A DNA stretch of 64,000 nt from Streptomyces buecherae. GTDB taxonomy: Bacteria > Actinomycetota > Actinomycetes > Streptomycetales > Streptomycetaceae. Shown here in pieces: positions 52,791-59,918 of this stretch (its first letter is position 1; each line of letters opens with the position of its first letter). Location of the stretch: positions 4,372,501 through 4,436,500 of the forward strand of contig NZ_CP060404.1 in NCBI RefSeq assembly GCF_014295035.1. The letters run 5' to 3'. Below the pieces are notes generated by a model. That model worked only from the letters and a program-made list of their open reading frames with translations, was not told the DNA's origin and searched no databases. The position numbers and the translations under genes were made by a program.

Positions 52791-52805
52791 ACTGGGGTCG
52801 GGCAG

Positions 52806-53111
52806 TCAGCGGCCCTTGCGCATCTCCTGCCACAGACTCCGCAGGACCAGCACGCAGATCGTGATGGCCACCGCGCCGATGGCGACAGCGACCGCAGCGA
52901 CCGCCACGGTGAGCAGGAAAATCGAGGCTCCGGCGCCGATGGTCACCCACTTGACCACCTCGGGCGCAGGCCGACCGGGCGGGGCGGGGACGCGGGTGTG
53001 CTGGCACGCGGCCACCGGGGGCGGCGCCAGGGTGGGGGTGTAGGGGTAGATGGGCTTCCCGTCGGCCGTGAGACCGATCGGGGTGGGCATGGGCGTGTGG
53101 TGCTCGTGCAA
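52806..53111 (-). CDS. Spd-like single-TM membrane protein
   Basis: 101 residues from a TTG at 53111, chosen because GGAGGAGG lies seven bases upstream; an in-frame ATG at 53090 is the alternative. The N half is Pro/Thr-rich (GKPIYPYTPTLAPPP), then one long hydrophobic stretch (ASIFLLTVAVAAVAVAIGAV and on) ending LRSLWQEMRKGR. Resembles SpdB-type small membrane proteins. No further function visible. Confidence 0.68.
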   Translation of the reverse strand: MHEHHTPMPTPIGLTADGKPIYPYTPTLAPPPVAACQHTRVPAPPGRPAPEVVKWVTIGAGASIFLLTVAVAAVAVAIGAVAITICVLVLRSLWQEMRKGR

Positions 53112-53189
53112 GCGATCCTCCTCCGTGGGGCGTCCGGGCAGGCCAAAGGCGGCGCCGGGCGCGTGGGATGAGCAGGCAGTGAGCGCCCC

Positions 53190-53257
53190 GGGCCGGAGTC
53201 GAACCGGCCCTTCGACCATCAGGGCGACCAGCACCGCGCCAGGGGGCGCGGTGCTGG
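53190..53257 (-). other. Terminator hairpin followed by a tRNA T-arm-like hairpin
   Basis: CCAGCACCGCGCC-AGGG-GGCGCGGTGCTGG (53228-53257) is a perfect 13-bp hairpin right after the stop of the zinc-ribbon gene. Beyond it GGGCCGG-AGTCGAA-CCGGCCC (53190-53210), read leftward, is a stem with loop TTCGACT, the canonical tRNA T-loop. A full cloverleaf cannot be drawn, so this may be a decayed tRNA. See the similar structure at 56706-56770. Confidence 0.6.
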
Positions 53258-53259
53258 GG

Positions 53260-53649
53260 TCAGGCTGCGGTGGTGTAGGTGTCGGGGTAGGCGCAGGTCA
53301 CGCACGTGCCGAGTGAGCGCGGGATGCAGTACCCGGCATCCCGGGCGCACTGCGGGCAGGTGCGCCGCGCTCGCATCGCGGCGGCCAACGCCCGCGCCCG
53401 TCCCGCCGTCATCGGCCGTACCGGCTGGGCCAGGTCGAGGCGGTACAGGTACGCGATGGCCACCCCCGCCTTGCGGCGGGATGAGCGGCGCATGACCTGC
53501 GCCGCGACCGGCTGGCCCCCGGGCCGAAGCCCACGGGCCCGCAGTTGGCGGCGCGTCAGGTAGCCGTCGGGGGCCAGGCGCCAGGGATAGGTCGGTATCC
53601 CGTACCGGGCGCCGGTGGGGTCGAAGCAACGACCGAACGCGGGGGACAT
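53260..53649 (-). CDS. Small zinc-ribbon-like element protein
   Basis: 129 residues. The N part (DPTGARYGIPTYPWRLAPDG, TRRQLRARGLRPGGQPVAA) is an RRQ-type basic domain seen in actinomycete element proteins. The C part has two Cys pairs (RTCPQCARDAGYC, GTCVTCAYPDTY) suited to bind zinc. The ATG shares a base with the methyltransferase stop (TGATG), which fixes the start. Unknown role; possibly nucleic-acid binding. Confidence 0.7.
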   Translation of the reverse strand: MSPAFGRCFDPTGARYGIPTYPWRLAPDGYLTRRQLRARGLRPGGQPVAAQVMRRSSRRKAGVAIAYLYRLDLAQPVRPMTAGRARALAAAMRARRTCPQCARDAGYCIPRSLGTCVTCAYPDTYTTAA

Positions 53650-54326
53650 CAGGCCACCGCCGACACGTTGTGGGTGAGCCACTGTCGGCCGATCCACTCC
53701 GAGTACGCGGGCGGGACGGCCTGCCGCGCCTCCAAGTTGGTCATCCACGTGCAGCCCATGGCGTCGGCGTAGGCGCGCTCACCCTTGTGCTCGAAGGAGA
53801 GGAGGCCGTTGTGTCCGCGCGGGTGCCAGCAGGGCGGGAGCAGCTCCCCGCCTCCGCCCCACGAGGTTTCAAAGACGCGATGGCGGCGGACTTTCAGCCC
53901 GAACTGGCTGCCACACAGGATGTAGTCCGGGCGCAGCGTGCCGTCCCAGGAGGCTTCGGGGACGTTCTCGATGACCCACGGTCGGCCGGCGGCACGCATC
54001 AGCTCGCGGCCTGGTGTGATGAGATCGGGATGGCTGGCGCGGTCGCCGCGCGAGGCGGTAACCCGGGCCTTGTTCTGGCAGGGCCAGGAGGCGTGCACCA
54101 GGTCGTAACGTTCGATCTCGCCGCTGTCAGTGAGCGCGGCCAGGTACTCCAGGGCGTCGGCCTGGACGAAGGTGAAGGGGTAGCGAGGCTGTGGGGCGAT
54201 GTCCACCCCGGTGACCTCGAAGCCTGCCTCCGCGTAGCCAGCGGCCAGGCCACCGGCGCCGCAGCATAGGTCCAACAGGCGTGGCCTGGCCGACTTCCCT
54301 GGTGCAGGGCGTGGAAGGAGCCTCAC
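53649..54326 (-). CDS. C5-cytosine DNA methyltransferase-like protein
   Basis: 225 residues, compact as in phage-type enzymes. Motif I is LLDLCCGAGGLAAGYAEAGF (SAM binding). Motif IV is ASWPCQNKARV, with the catalytic Cys in PCQ. Motif VI is WVIENVPEA. Motif VIII is KVRRHRVFET. A short target-recognition part follows. GTG 54326 overlaps the DUF2637 stop by four bases. With no partner endonuclease visible, it is likely a solitary methylase that protects the incoming element from host restriction (inference). Confidence 0.85.
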   Translation of the reverse strand: MRLLPRPAPGKSARPRLLDLCCGAGGLAAGYAEAGFEVTGVDIAPQPRYPFTFVQADALEYLAALTDSGEIERYDLVHASWPCQNKARVTASRGDRASHPDLITPGRELMRAAGRPWVIENVPEASWDGTLRPDYILCGSQFGLKVRRHRVFETSWGGGGELLPPCWHPRGHNGLLSFEHKGERAYADAMGCTWMTNLEARQAVPPAYSEWIGRQWLTHNVSAVA

Positions 54327-55330
54327 GAGGCGGCTCCTTCCAAGGCCCGAGTGCCGGGGGTTTCGTTGCGCAGCTCCTGGTATCGAGCGGTGATCCACCC
54401 AACCGACCAACCGGTCAACTCAGCCGCAGCCCGTACCGGCAGGCCCGCGCCGAAGGCCGCACGAGCCACCTCGCGTGCCGGGCCCTCTGGCAGCTTCTCC
54501 TTGGGTGGGCCGGCGGCCAGCAGCCCGGCACGTTCACGCTCGACCTCTTGCTGTTCACGCTCACGTTCACGGCGCTCACGCTCGGCCCGCTCCTGCCGCT
54601 GGCGTTCACGGCGCTGGGCTTCCTCGCGTTCACGGCGTTCACGCTCCACGCGTTGCTGTTCACGCTCACGCCCCTCGCGTTCACGCTCAGCCCGCTCCGC
54701 GCGTTCACGAGCTTCGGCGTACTCGCGCTCCTCACGCCGCGCCCGCTCCTGCCGCTCAGCTTGTTCACGCGCCAACGCGGCTTCGTGTTTACGTTGTTCA
54801 CGCGCCAACATGGCCGCGTGCTCACGCTCCTCACGGGCCCGGCGCTCGGCAGCCTCACGCCGCTCAATGGCGGCTCGCTCGCGGGCCTCTCGATCGGCCC
54901 GCTGGCGCTCTTGCACCGCAGCGTGAGCGGCAGCAATGGCGCGTCGGTAGGCCAACCCGGTCTCCGCTGTGACGATGAGCAGCAGCGGCGCGACCGCGTG
55001 CACGGCCACGCCCACCAGGTCGCCTTGCAGGGCAGAGTCCGCGACGTTCAGGGCCAAGGTCATGCAGCCGGTCATCCACCGCAACGCGATGGGCCACGGC
55101 CCGCCATGACCTCCCAGGCGGGCCAGTACCGCGTCCAGGCGCACCACGATCACCACGGCCGCGTCTACCACCAGCGGCAGGATCGGCGCGGTCCACGCCC
55201 ATCGGTCCGGGGTGTGCTGGGCCGCCAGCGGGGTCACGGTCAGGATCGAGTACAGCATCGCGCCGGCCACGATCAACCAGGTGCCGATCGACAGTGCGCG
55301 CTCGGCTGAACGGATCTGAACAGCGTTCAC
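54323..55330 (-). CDS. DUF2637 membrane protein with Arg/Glu coiled coil
   Basis: 335 residues. Four hydrophobic segments in the first 135 residues (LSIGTWLIVAGAMLYSILTV, WTAPILPLVVDAAVVIVVRL, LRWMTGCMTLALNVADSAL, VAPLLLIVTAETGLAY) are the DUF2637/SpdB unit. A highly charged coiled coil of about 130 residues (REREREGREREQQRVERER) follows, then a C-terminal HTH-like end (LPVRAAAELTGWSVGWITAR). The coil uses CGT and GAA codons far more than the neighbours. GTG 55330 overlaps the upstream stop by four bases. Plausible spread or DNA-tethering protein. Confidence 0.82.
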   Translation of the reverse strand: MNAVQIRSAERALSIGTWLIVAGAMLYSILTVTPLAAQHTPDRWAWTAPILPLVVDAAVVIVVRLDAVLARLGGHGGPWPIALRWMTGCMTLALNVADSALQGDLVGVAVHAVAPLLLIVTAETGLAYRRAIAAAHAAVQERQRADREARERAAIERREAAERRAREEREHAAMLAREQRKHEAALAREQAERQERARREEREYAEARERAERAEREREGREREQQRVERERREREEAQRRERQRQERAERERREREREQQEVERERAGLLAAGPPKEKLPEGPAREVARAAFGAGLPVRAAAELTGWSVGWITARYQELRNETPGTRALEGAAS

Positions 55331-55611
55331 GGCCGCTCCTCTGCTCGTGAACGCACGCGCAGGGTGGCGATCAGCCCCACCGGCGATGCCAGGTCTTCGG
55401 GGTCCTGGGAGTACTCGGACCACTCCCACTCAGCGTCCGGGAGCGGCTCGAAGCCCAGCCGGCTAAGCGCCTGAACACGCTCGACGGGCGTAGGGATGGG
55501 CACAGCCCGCCCGAAGCTGCACTCCGGCCAAGCCTCGGTGGTGCCCAGCAGCGCCACATACAGGCGCCACCGCCCACGAGCCACGGACATCTGTGCCGTG
55601 AACGCGTTCAC
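55327..55611 (-). CDS. DUF6303-type small element protein
   Basis: 94 residues: FTAQMSVARGRWRLYVALLG, SFGRAVPIPTPVERVQALSR, then an acidic stretch (PDAEWEWSEYSQDPEDLA). This matches a small family frequent in Streptomyces elements, without known function. GTG 55611 and its stop each overlap a neighbour by four bases, so it is embedded in the coupled operon. Confidence 0.72.
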   Translation of the reverse strand: MNAFTAQMSVARGRWRLYVALLGTTEAWPECSFGRAVPIPTPVERVQALSRLGFEPLPDAEWEWSEYSQDPEDLASPVGLIATLRVRSRAEERP

Positions 55612-56264
55612 CGCAGGCCCCCTGCCGACTGAGTACCGGGGCGGCCCGGGCGGCGGCCGTTGACGCTGGCGAGTGCGGCGTGGTCGCTGTAGGCGATACG
55701 CCACCCGCCCCCCGCGCGCTTGACCGCGTACATCGCCTCATCCGCCCCGCGCAGCAGCCGGGAGCGCTCGGCCAGTGGCCAGTGCGGCGACCACACCGCA
55801 CCCACCGACGCCCCCAGCACCACGGTGCGGCCCTCGAAGGGCACCGCGGCGCACAGGTTCTCGTGCAACGTGCTCAACGCACCGGGCAGGTCGGTGGCGT
55901 GGGGCATGGTCAAGGCGGCGGCGAACTCGTCCCCGCCCAACCGCGCCACCACCCAGCGCTCAGCGTGTGCGGCGGCCCAGCGGTTGAGGCGGCTGCCGGT
56001 CGAGGTGATCGCGGCATCCCCGGCCAGGTGGCCGTGGGTGTCGTTGAGGGCCTTGAACCCGTCCAGGTCGATGACCACCAGCATCACTGGCACCCGGCGC
56101 CGCAGTAGGCGTTCCACGCCCTTTTCGAAGCGGGCGCGTGTGGGCAGGCCGGACAGCGGGTCTAGCCGGGCCTGGTGCAGGCGCCGGTGCAGCCACCACG
56201 TGGTGGCCGACCAACCCGTTAACAGCGGCGCCACCATCGCGGTGGCAGGCACCAGGGCGCTCAT
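55608..56264 (-). CDS. GGDEF-domain protein, probable diguanylate cyclase
   Basis: 218 residues. One N-terminal hydrophobic helix (ATAMVAPLLTGWSATTWWLH) precedes a complete GGDEF domain: DPLSGLPTRARFEKG, VVIDLDGFKALNDTHGHLAG and the intact signature ARLGGDEFA. The allosteric I-site (RxxD five residues before GGDEF) reads RWVV, so product inhibition is probably lost. It could make c-di-GMP, which in Streptomyces controls BldD and development. ATG 56264 overlaps the DUF6284 stop. GGDEF genes occur in other Streptomyces elements. Confidence 0.88.
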   Translation of the reverse strand: MSALVPATAMVAPLLTGWSATTWWLHRRLHQARLDPLSGLPTRARFEKGVERLLRRRVPVMLVVIDLDGFKALNDTHGHLAGDAAITSTGSRLNRWAAAHAERWVVARLGGDEFAAALTMPHATDLPGALSTLHENLCAAVPFEGRTVVLGASVGAVWSPHWPLAERSRLLRGADEAMYAVKRAGGGWRIAYSDHAALASVNGRRPGRPGTQSAGGLR

Positions 56265-56539
56265 GCCGCACCCAGCGGAAGGCTCTGCCTCGCGCGGGTG
56301 GCCAGCGCGGCCCGGGCGGCCAGCGCCTGGCGCCGGGCCCGGCGGATACGCCGCTCGTCCAACTCGCTCGGGGTGCGGTCAAGGGCGATGATGTGCGCGT
56401 CGGCCAGGTCGATGTCCGCCAGGATCAGCGGCATCTCAGCCTCGATCGCGTCCAGCTCAGCGTCCGTCGGCTCCATCCACGGAGCGAACGCGGTAACGGC
56501 CTCCCGCAACGAGACCTTGAGTGGAAAGATGTGATGCAT
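56261..56539 (-). CDS. DUF6284-type small element protein
   Basis: 92 residues: HHIFPLKVSLREAVTAFAPW, a helical PTDAELDAIEAEMPLILADI and ERRIRRARRQALAARAALAT. Family of short proteins found next to GGDEF genes in actinomycete elements; function unknown. ATG 56539 has AAGGAAA. First full gene of the long leftward operon. Confidence 0.72.
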   Translation of the reverse strand: MHHIFPLKVSLREAVTAFAPWMEPTDAELDAIEAEMPLILADIDLADAHIIALDRTPSELDERRIRRARRQALAARAALATRARQSLPLGAA

Positions 56540-56705
56540 GGGTCGGTTTCCTTCCAAGAGGCGGCCCAGTACGGCGCGGCCCCGGTGGTAGGACACCGGG
56601 GCCGTGTTCTTGCGGGGTGGGAACGATCGGGTTGGTTGATCCCGGCGCTCCTCACCGCCTCTGGCTCTCGCGGGCCAGGGGCGTCTGAGCAACACAGGGC
56701 TCAAA

Positions 56706-56770
56706 CCGCGGAGTCGAACCGCGGCCAAGCGTTGAGAAGTGGGCCTTGGCCTTACGGCTGGTAGCAGCCG
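56706..56770 (-). other. tRNA-like triple hairpin with T-arm motif
   Basis: Three adjacent stems: CGGCTG-GTAG-CAGCCG (56755-56770), GGCCAAG...CTTGGCC (56723-56751, 15-nt loop) and CCGCGG-AGTCGAA-CCGCGG (56706-56724), whose minus-strand loop TTCGACT is the tRNA T-loop. The order imitates D, anticodon and T arms, but no acceptor stem is found. The first stem overlaps the end of a 17-codon ORF. Confidence 0.55.
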
Positions 56771-56805
56771 GACGGCCGCGCAAACACGAGCTTCATAACG
56801 TTCAT
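56752..56805 (-). CDS. 17-codon ORF with strong ribosome site, possible leader peptide
   Basis: Reads MNVMKLVFARPSGCYQP then TAA. GGAAGGACGG lies seven bases upstream of ATG 56805. Its last codons form the first of three hairpins, and it precedes the 12-gene leftward operon by 212 bp. This is the layout of a translational attenuator, though no translation evidence exists. Confidence 0.45.
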   Translation of the reverse strand: MNVMKLVFARPSGCYQP

Positions 56806-57411
56806 AGCGACCGTCCTTCCATCGAATCGGTGGCCAACCGGCCACGGCCAAGACATACAAGCGCCCCTGTCGCCGCCCCCGCCCACCACAGCGGACAGGG
56901 CATCACAGCGATGCAGAGAAGCGAGCCGCGGAGCCCCCGCTCACGCTGTGCGTGGTGGGAGCTTCCGCGGCGGGTGACTCAACGGGCTACGCGCCGGCCG
57001 GTCCAACCGACGCGCACCCTAGGTACTTCGGCGATGCATCACGGGTCCTCCCGCATCGGATGGACCTCAGGTGATCACTAGCCACACGCTGACCGACCGA
57101 AAAGGTCGGGATGCTCGCGCGGCCCCCTGCCCGCTCCCAAGCGGTCAGCAGACAGGGCCCCTTTTCTTGCCCCGGGGAGGTGGTGACCCCGAGCCGCCCT
57201 AGTCAGGGGGCGACGTCCTGTTGCCCGGATCGCTCCGAGCGGCCTCCCGAGCCGTGCCGGGGCTGGAAGCGTCCTCCCAAGCCCGCCAGGCGGGCCGGAG
57301 GCGGCCTCATCGACCACCCGTGTGCAGGTGACTGAGGCAGCACTCTGTTCAATTCGCAAGCAACAACGCTTCCTTCGGGTCCGTTTCACCGGTCCCTCCG
57401 GGCTTGACTAG

Positions 57412-57440
57412 ATGCTGGACCGGTGGACCGGTCCAGTCAA
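57412..57440 (-). promoter_or_regulatory. Leftward promoter with embedded GntR-type operator
   Basis: On the minus strand TTGACT (57440-57435), 17 bp, then CAGCAT (57417-57412). The 22-bp operator CTGGACCG-GTGGAC-CGGTCCAG (57415-57436) fills the spacer, so a bound repressor would block RNA polymerase. It would drive the spd-tra-rep operon. Confidence 0.65.
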
Positions 57441-57507
57441 GAGGTGGCGCTCCACTATGCTTCGCGTCGCTCCGATACGTGCAGGTCGCGGGCATGATAG
57501 GGGCATT

Positions 57508-57538
57508 AAAAAAGCTGGACCGGCGGACCGGTCCAGCT
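57508..57538 (-). terminator. Rho-independent terminator of the gntR gene
   Basis: Leftward, AGCTGGACCG-GTCCGC-CGGTCCAGCT is followed by TTTTTT. A true U-tract is uncommon in this genome. The stem is also a second copy of the 22-bp operator (57515-57536), exactly 100 bp from the first. Confidence 0.9.
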
Positions 57539-57556
57539 CTGTATGGGCGTCTAGCG

Positions 57557-58273
57557 CTACATCGGATAGGTGTCTACCTGCTCATAAAGAGAGCCTGGCG
57601 TGACTCCCTCCTCGCAGACCAGCGGGCGCCCGTCTTGGTCGTGAGCCGTGTGAAGCACGACTGCCGCGGCGGCCGGCTCCGCCAAGGCGAGATGTTCCGC
57701 CTCAGTCGTCGTGGTCTGGCGCACGGTCGTGATGTCGATCCCCTCTACAGGGAAGCGGCCTGTCTGCCGACGTACGTACCGCGTCGTCCCTTCCGCGATG
57801 GGGGCGTTCTGCGCCAGGCGGGGCGACGCCTCCGCGATCTCCGGCGGGAACCATGCCGTCACAACGCTATGGGGGCTCCCATCAGGTAGTTGCAACACGC
57901 GCACACGGCGAAGGGCTCTCACGCCGCCGCCTATCCGAAGTGCCTCAGCTACCCGCCCTGGGGGAACGGCCCAGTCGGGCTCGCCCACGCGCAGGTACGG
58001 CATGCCGCCGGCGACGCGTGCCGAACCAGCCTTACGCCCGCCCGCCGGCCGCGCCACGGGGGTTTCGGTGACGATGAAGCCTGTTCCTTGCCGAGCCTCA
58101 ACCACTCCATCGGCGCGCAGCACGTCCATGGCCTTGACGGTGGTGGCTCGCGAGACCGACCACTGTTCGGCCAGGTCTCGCCCAGAAGGAAGGGTCTCGC
58201 CAGGGGCGAACTCTCCTGCCGCGATTCGAGCCCGCAGGTTCTCGGCAATCTCCTCGTACTTCAGTAGCGCCAT
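57557..58273 (-). CDS. GntR-family repressor with UTRA domain (KorSA-like)
   Basis: 238 residues. The GntR wHTH is KYEEIAENLRARIAAGEFAP, recognition helix WSVSRATTVKAMDVLRADGV, wing ARQGTGFIV. A UTRA effector domain (about 95-235) ends in CEEGVTPGSLYEQVDTYPM. ATG 58273 has GGAGGGA. In pSAM2, KorSA of this type keeps transfer and replication genes silent; three copies of one 22-bp motif at its own promoter, its terminator and the leftward promoter support that role here. It is divergent from the SAM methyltransferase gene. Confidence 0.88.
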   Translation of the reverse strand: MALLKYEEIAENLRARIAAGEFAPGETLPSGRDLAEQWSVSRATTVKAMDVLRADGVVEARQGTGFIVTETPVARPAGGRKAGSARVAGGMPYLRVGEPDWAVPPGRVAEALRIGGGVRALRRVRVLQLPDGSPHSVVTAWFPPEIAEASPRLAQNAPIAEGTTRYVRRQTGRFPVEGIDITTVRQTTTTEAEHLALAEPAAAAVVLHTAHDQDGRPLVCEEGVTPGSLYEQVDTYPM

Positions 58274-58294
58274 GGCGTCCCTCCCGGACATTTG

Positions 58295-58316
58295 CTGGAC
58301 TGGTCCACCGGTACAC
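58295..58316. promoter_or_regulatory. Third operator copy, between gntR and methyltransferase
   Basis: CTGGACTGGTCCACCGGTACAC matches the complement of the 57415 site at 19 of 22 positions. It lies 22 bp before the gntR ATG and 15 bp before the divergent methyltransferase start, so both may be controlled. Confidence 0.65.
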
Positions 58317-58330
58317 AGGATACTGCCGTC

Positions 58331-59155
58331 ATGTCGAAACCAGAGCTGGCGCCCGAGGTGGATCACTTCTACTCCCAGGTCATTGACGAGAATGCCCGGC
58401 TCGCCATGTCAGCGGACGGGCGTCTGGAACTGCTGAGGACCCAAGAACTTCTGCGGCGCTTTCTACCGTCCTCGCCAGCTCGCATCCTGGACGTAGGGGG
58501 CGGGCCCGGCGCTCACGCCCGATGGCTGGTGGCCGACGGCTACCAGGTAGAGCTGATTGATCCAGTGGCCCGCCACGTGGACCAGGCGGCGGCGGTGTGC
58601 CCGGCGACCATCGGGGACGCGCGTCGGCTCACCGCCGCGGACGCGTCCTACGACGTGGTGCAGTTGCTGGGCCCCCTGTACCACCTCCCAGACCCGGACG
58701 ACCGGAAGAAGGCACTTGCCGAGGCCCATCGCGTGGTGCGGCCCGGAGGGCTCGTCGCAGCAGCCGCGATCAACCGCTACTCATCGATCTTTGAGCACGT
58801 CACGTACGCGCACTTGCACAAAGAGCGGATAGAGGCGTCGATCTCGACGATCCTCAGCACGGCAGTCCACGACGGCAAGCGCGGCTTCACCCTGGCCTAT
58901 TTCCACCGGGCGGAGGAACTGGTGGAAGAGATGCGCAGCGTCGGACTCACCGATGTGCAGGTCTTCGGCGTCGAGGGCCCCGCGTGGTCCTTGCTCAAGG
59001 CTGTGGAACAGCAATCGGAGGCAGGGCCGTCCGACGACATGTTCGCGTCCGTGCTTACGGCCGCGCGGCTGGCCGAGCCCTACCCCGAACTGCTGGCCGC
59101 TAGCTCCCACTTGCTGGCGGTGGGCAGGGCGCCCGAGGGCAGGGCGGCTCGCTGA
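58331..59155 (+). CDS. SAM-dependent methyltransferase (class I)
   Basis: 274 residues. Motif I is RILDVGGGPGAHARWLVADG, the acidic end of strand 2 lies in VELIDPVARHV, motif II is VVQLLGPLYHLPDPDD and motif III RVVRPGGLVAAAAI. It is of the small-molecule type (UbiE/BioC-like), not a DNA methylase. Only rightward gene in the element. Start ATG 58331, weak ribosome site. Often cargo of AICEs; substrate unknown. The adjoining operator suggests co-control with gntR. Confidence 0.83.
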   Translation: MSKPELAPEVDHFYSQVIDENARLAMSADGRLELLRTQELLRRFLPSSPARILDVGGGPGAHARWLVADGYQVELIDPVARHVDQAAAVCPATIGDARRLTAADASYDVVQLLGPLYHLPDPDDRKKALAEAHRVVRPGGLVAAAAINRYSSIFEHVTYAHLHKERIEASISTILSTAVHDGKRGFTLAYFHRAEELVEEMRSVGLTDVQVFGVEGPAWSLLKAVEQQSEAGPSDDMFASVLTAARLAEPYPELLAASSHLLAVGRAPEGRAAR

Positions 59156-59230
59156 CTGGGCGTGTCCATCGCGGGTGGTTGAGTTGGGTCTCGCGGGCAG
59201 TGGTTGGCGATGCGCTTGCGTATTCGCCTG

Positions 59231-59380
59231 GGGGTGTCTCCGCGTGTGTGGGGACCAGCGCGGCTTCGGCCGGGCCTTGTGGCTGACCCTGGGGCTACCC
59301 CCGCATGCGCGGGGACCAGGCCACCCGCAAGAAGAACCGCGAGACAGGCCAGGGACCACCCCCGCACGCGCGGGGACCAG
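59231..59380 (-). CRISPR. CRISPR mini-array 2, three repeats and two 33-bp spacers
   Basis: 28-bp repeats with exact 61-bp period at 59231-59258, 59292-59319 and 59353-59380, inverted relative to array 1. Read leftward, the first repeat is CTGGTCCCCGCGCGTGCGGG plus GGTGGTCC, the standard actinobacterial type I-E sequence; the last (59231) is degenerate. CGCAGGTC stands seven bases before the first repeat, as in array 1, so the leader is on the attR side. No cas genes. Confidence 0.88.
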
Positions 59381-59918
59381 AGCAATTGACCTGCGGGTTT
59401 ATCTGGCGGGAGCCCTGTTTTTTGCAACTTTCACCGATCGCGACCTATCCCCCAACCTCGACAAAGCCGACATGGCACTCCAATCGTCACCGCAGCATGT
59501 ACGAGGCTATAGCCACCGGATCTCTCCGCGCTGCTCGTTGCCCTGGTCTTTGTCTAGTTCGCTCGCGATCACCATTGCTCACTGTCGTGCGTGCTCCCCC
59601 CTCAGACCTGGCATGCGAACCCCAGCGAATACCCCGCACGGTCATCCGCGCGGTGGGGGAGCGGGCACTCGAAGGCGCCCCCAGTTGTTCCCGTCGCTCA
59701 TCATGACCAGCCCGCGAACTGGCCGCCGCCATACGCCGGCGGTCCTGCTCCGCGCCGGGAACGCAGAGCAATCTCGCACGGCTTCAGTTGCTCGCGGAGG
59801 AGCAGAAGTGAGGCAATCTTCAAGCCTCGTGGCCATCCTCTGGCCAAGATCGGCCCGTCAGGGTGTCGCATATCGCCGTGTGCGCACGTCAACGGGTACA
59901 TGGTCAGGCAGGGCAAGG
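59381..59918. other. Gene-free stretch between CRISPR array 2 and attR
   Basis: Contains the AT-rich CRISPR leader (to about 59460, with TTTTTTGCAACTTTCACC) and then nothing recognisable. Short frames here have no ribosome site or family features. Confidence 0.5.

Noticed and set aside
53160..53260. A complete tRNA gene
   Set aside because: Only the T arm is convincing; no acceptor stem matching its 3' side or proper anticodon arm could be drawn.
57078..57389. 103-codon minus-strand frame in the AICE control region
   Set aside because: No ribosome site; it crosses no conserved motif and lies in a promoter-rich non-coding zone.
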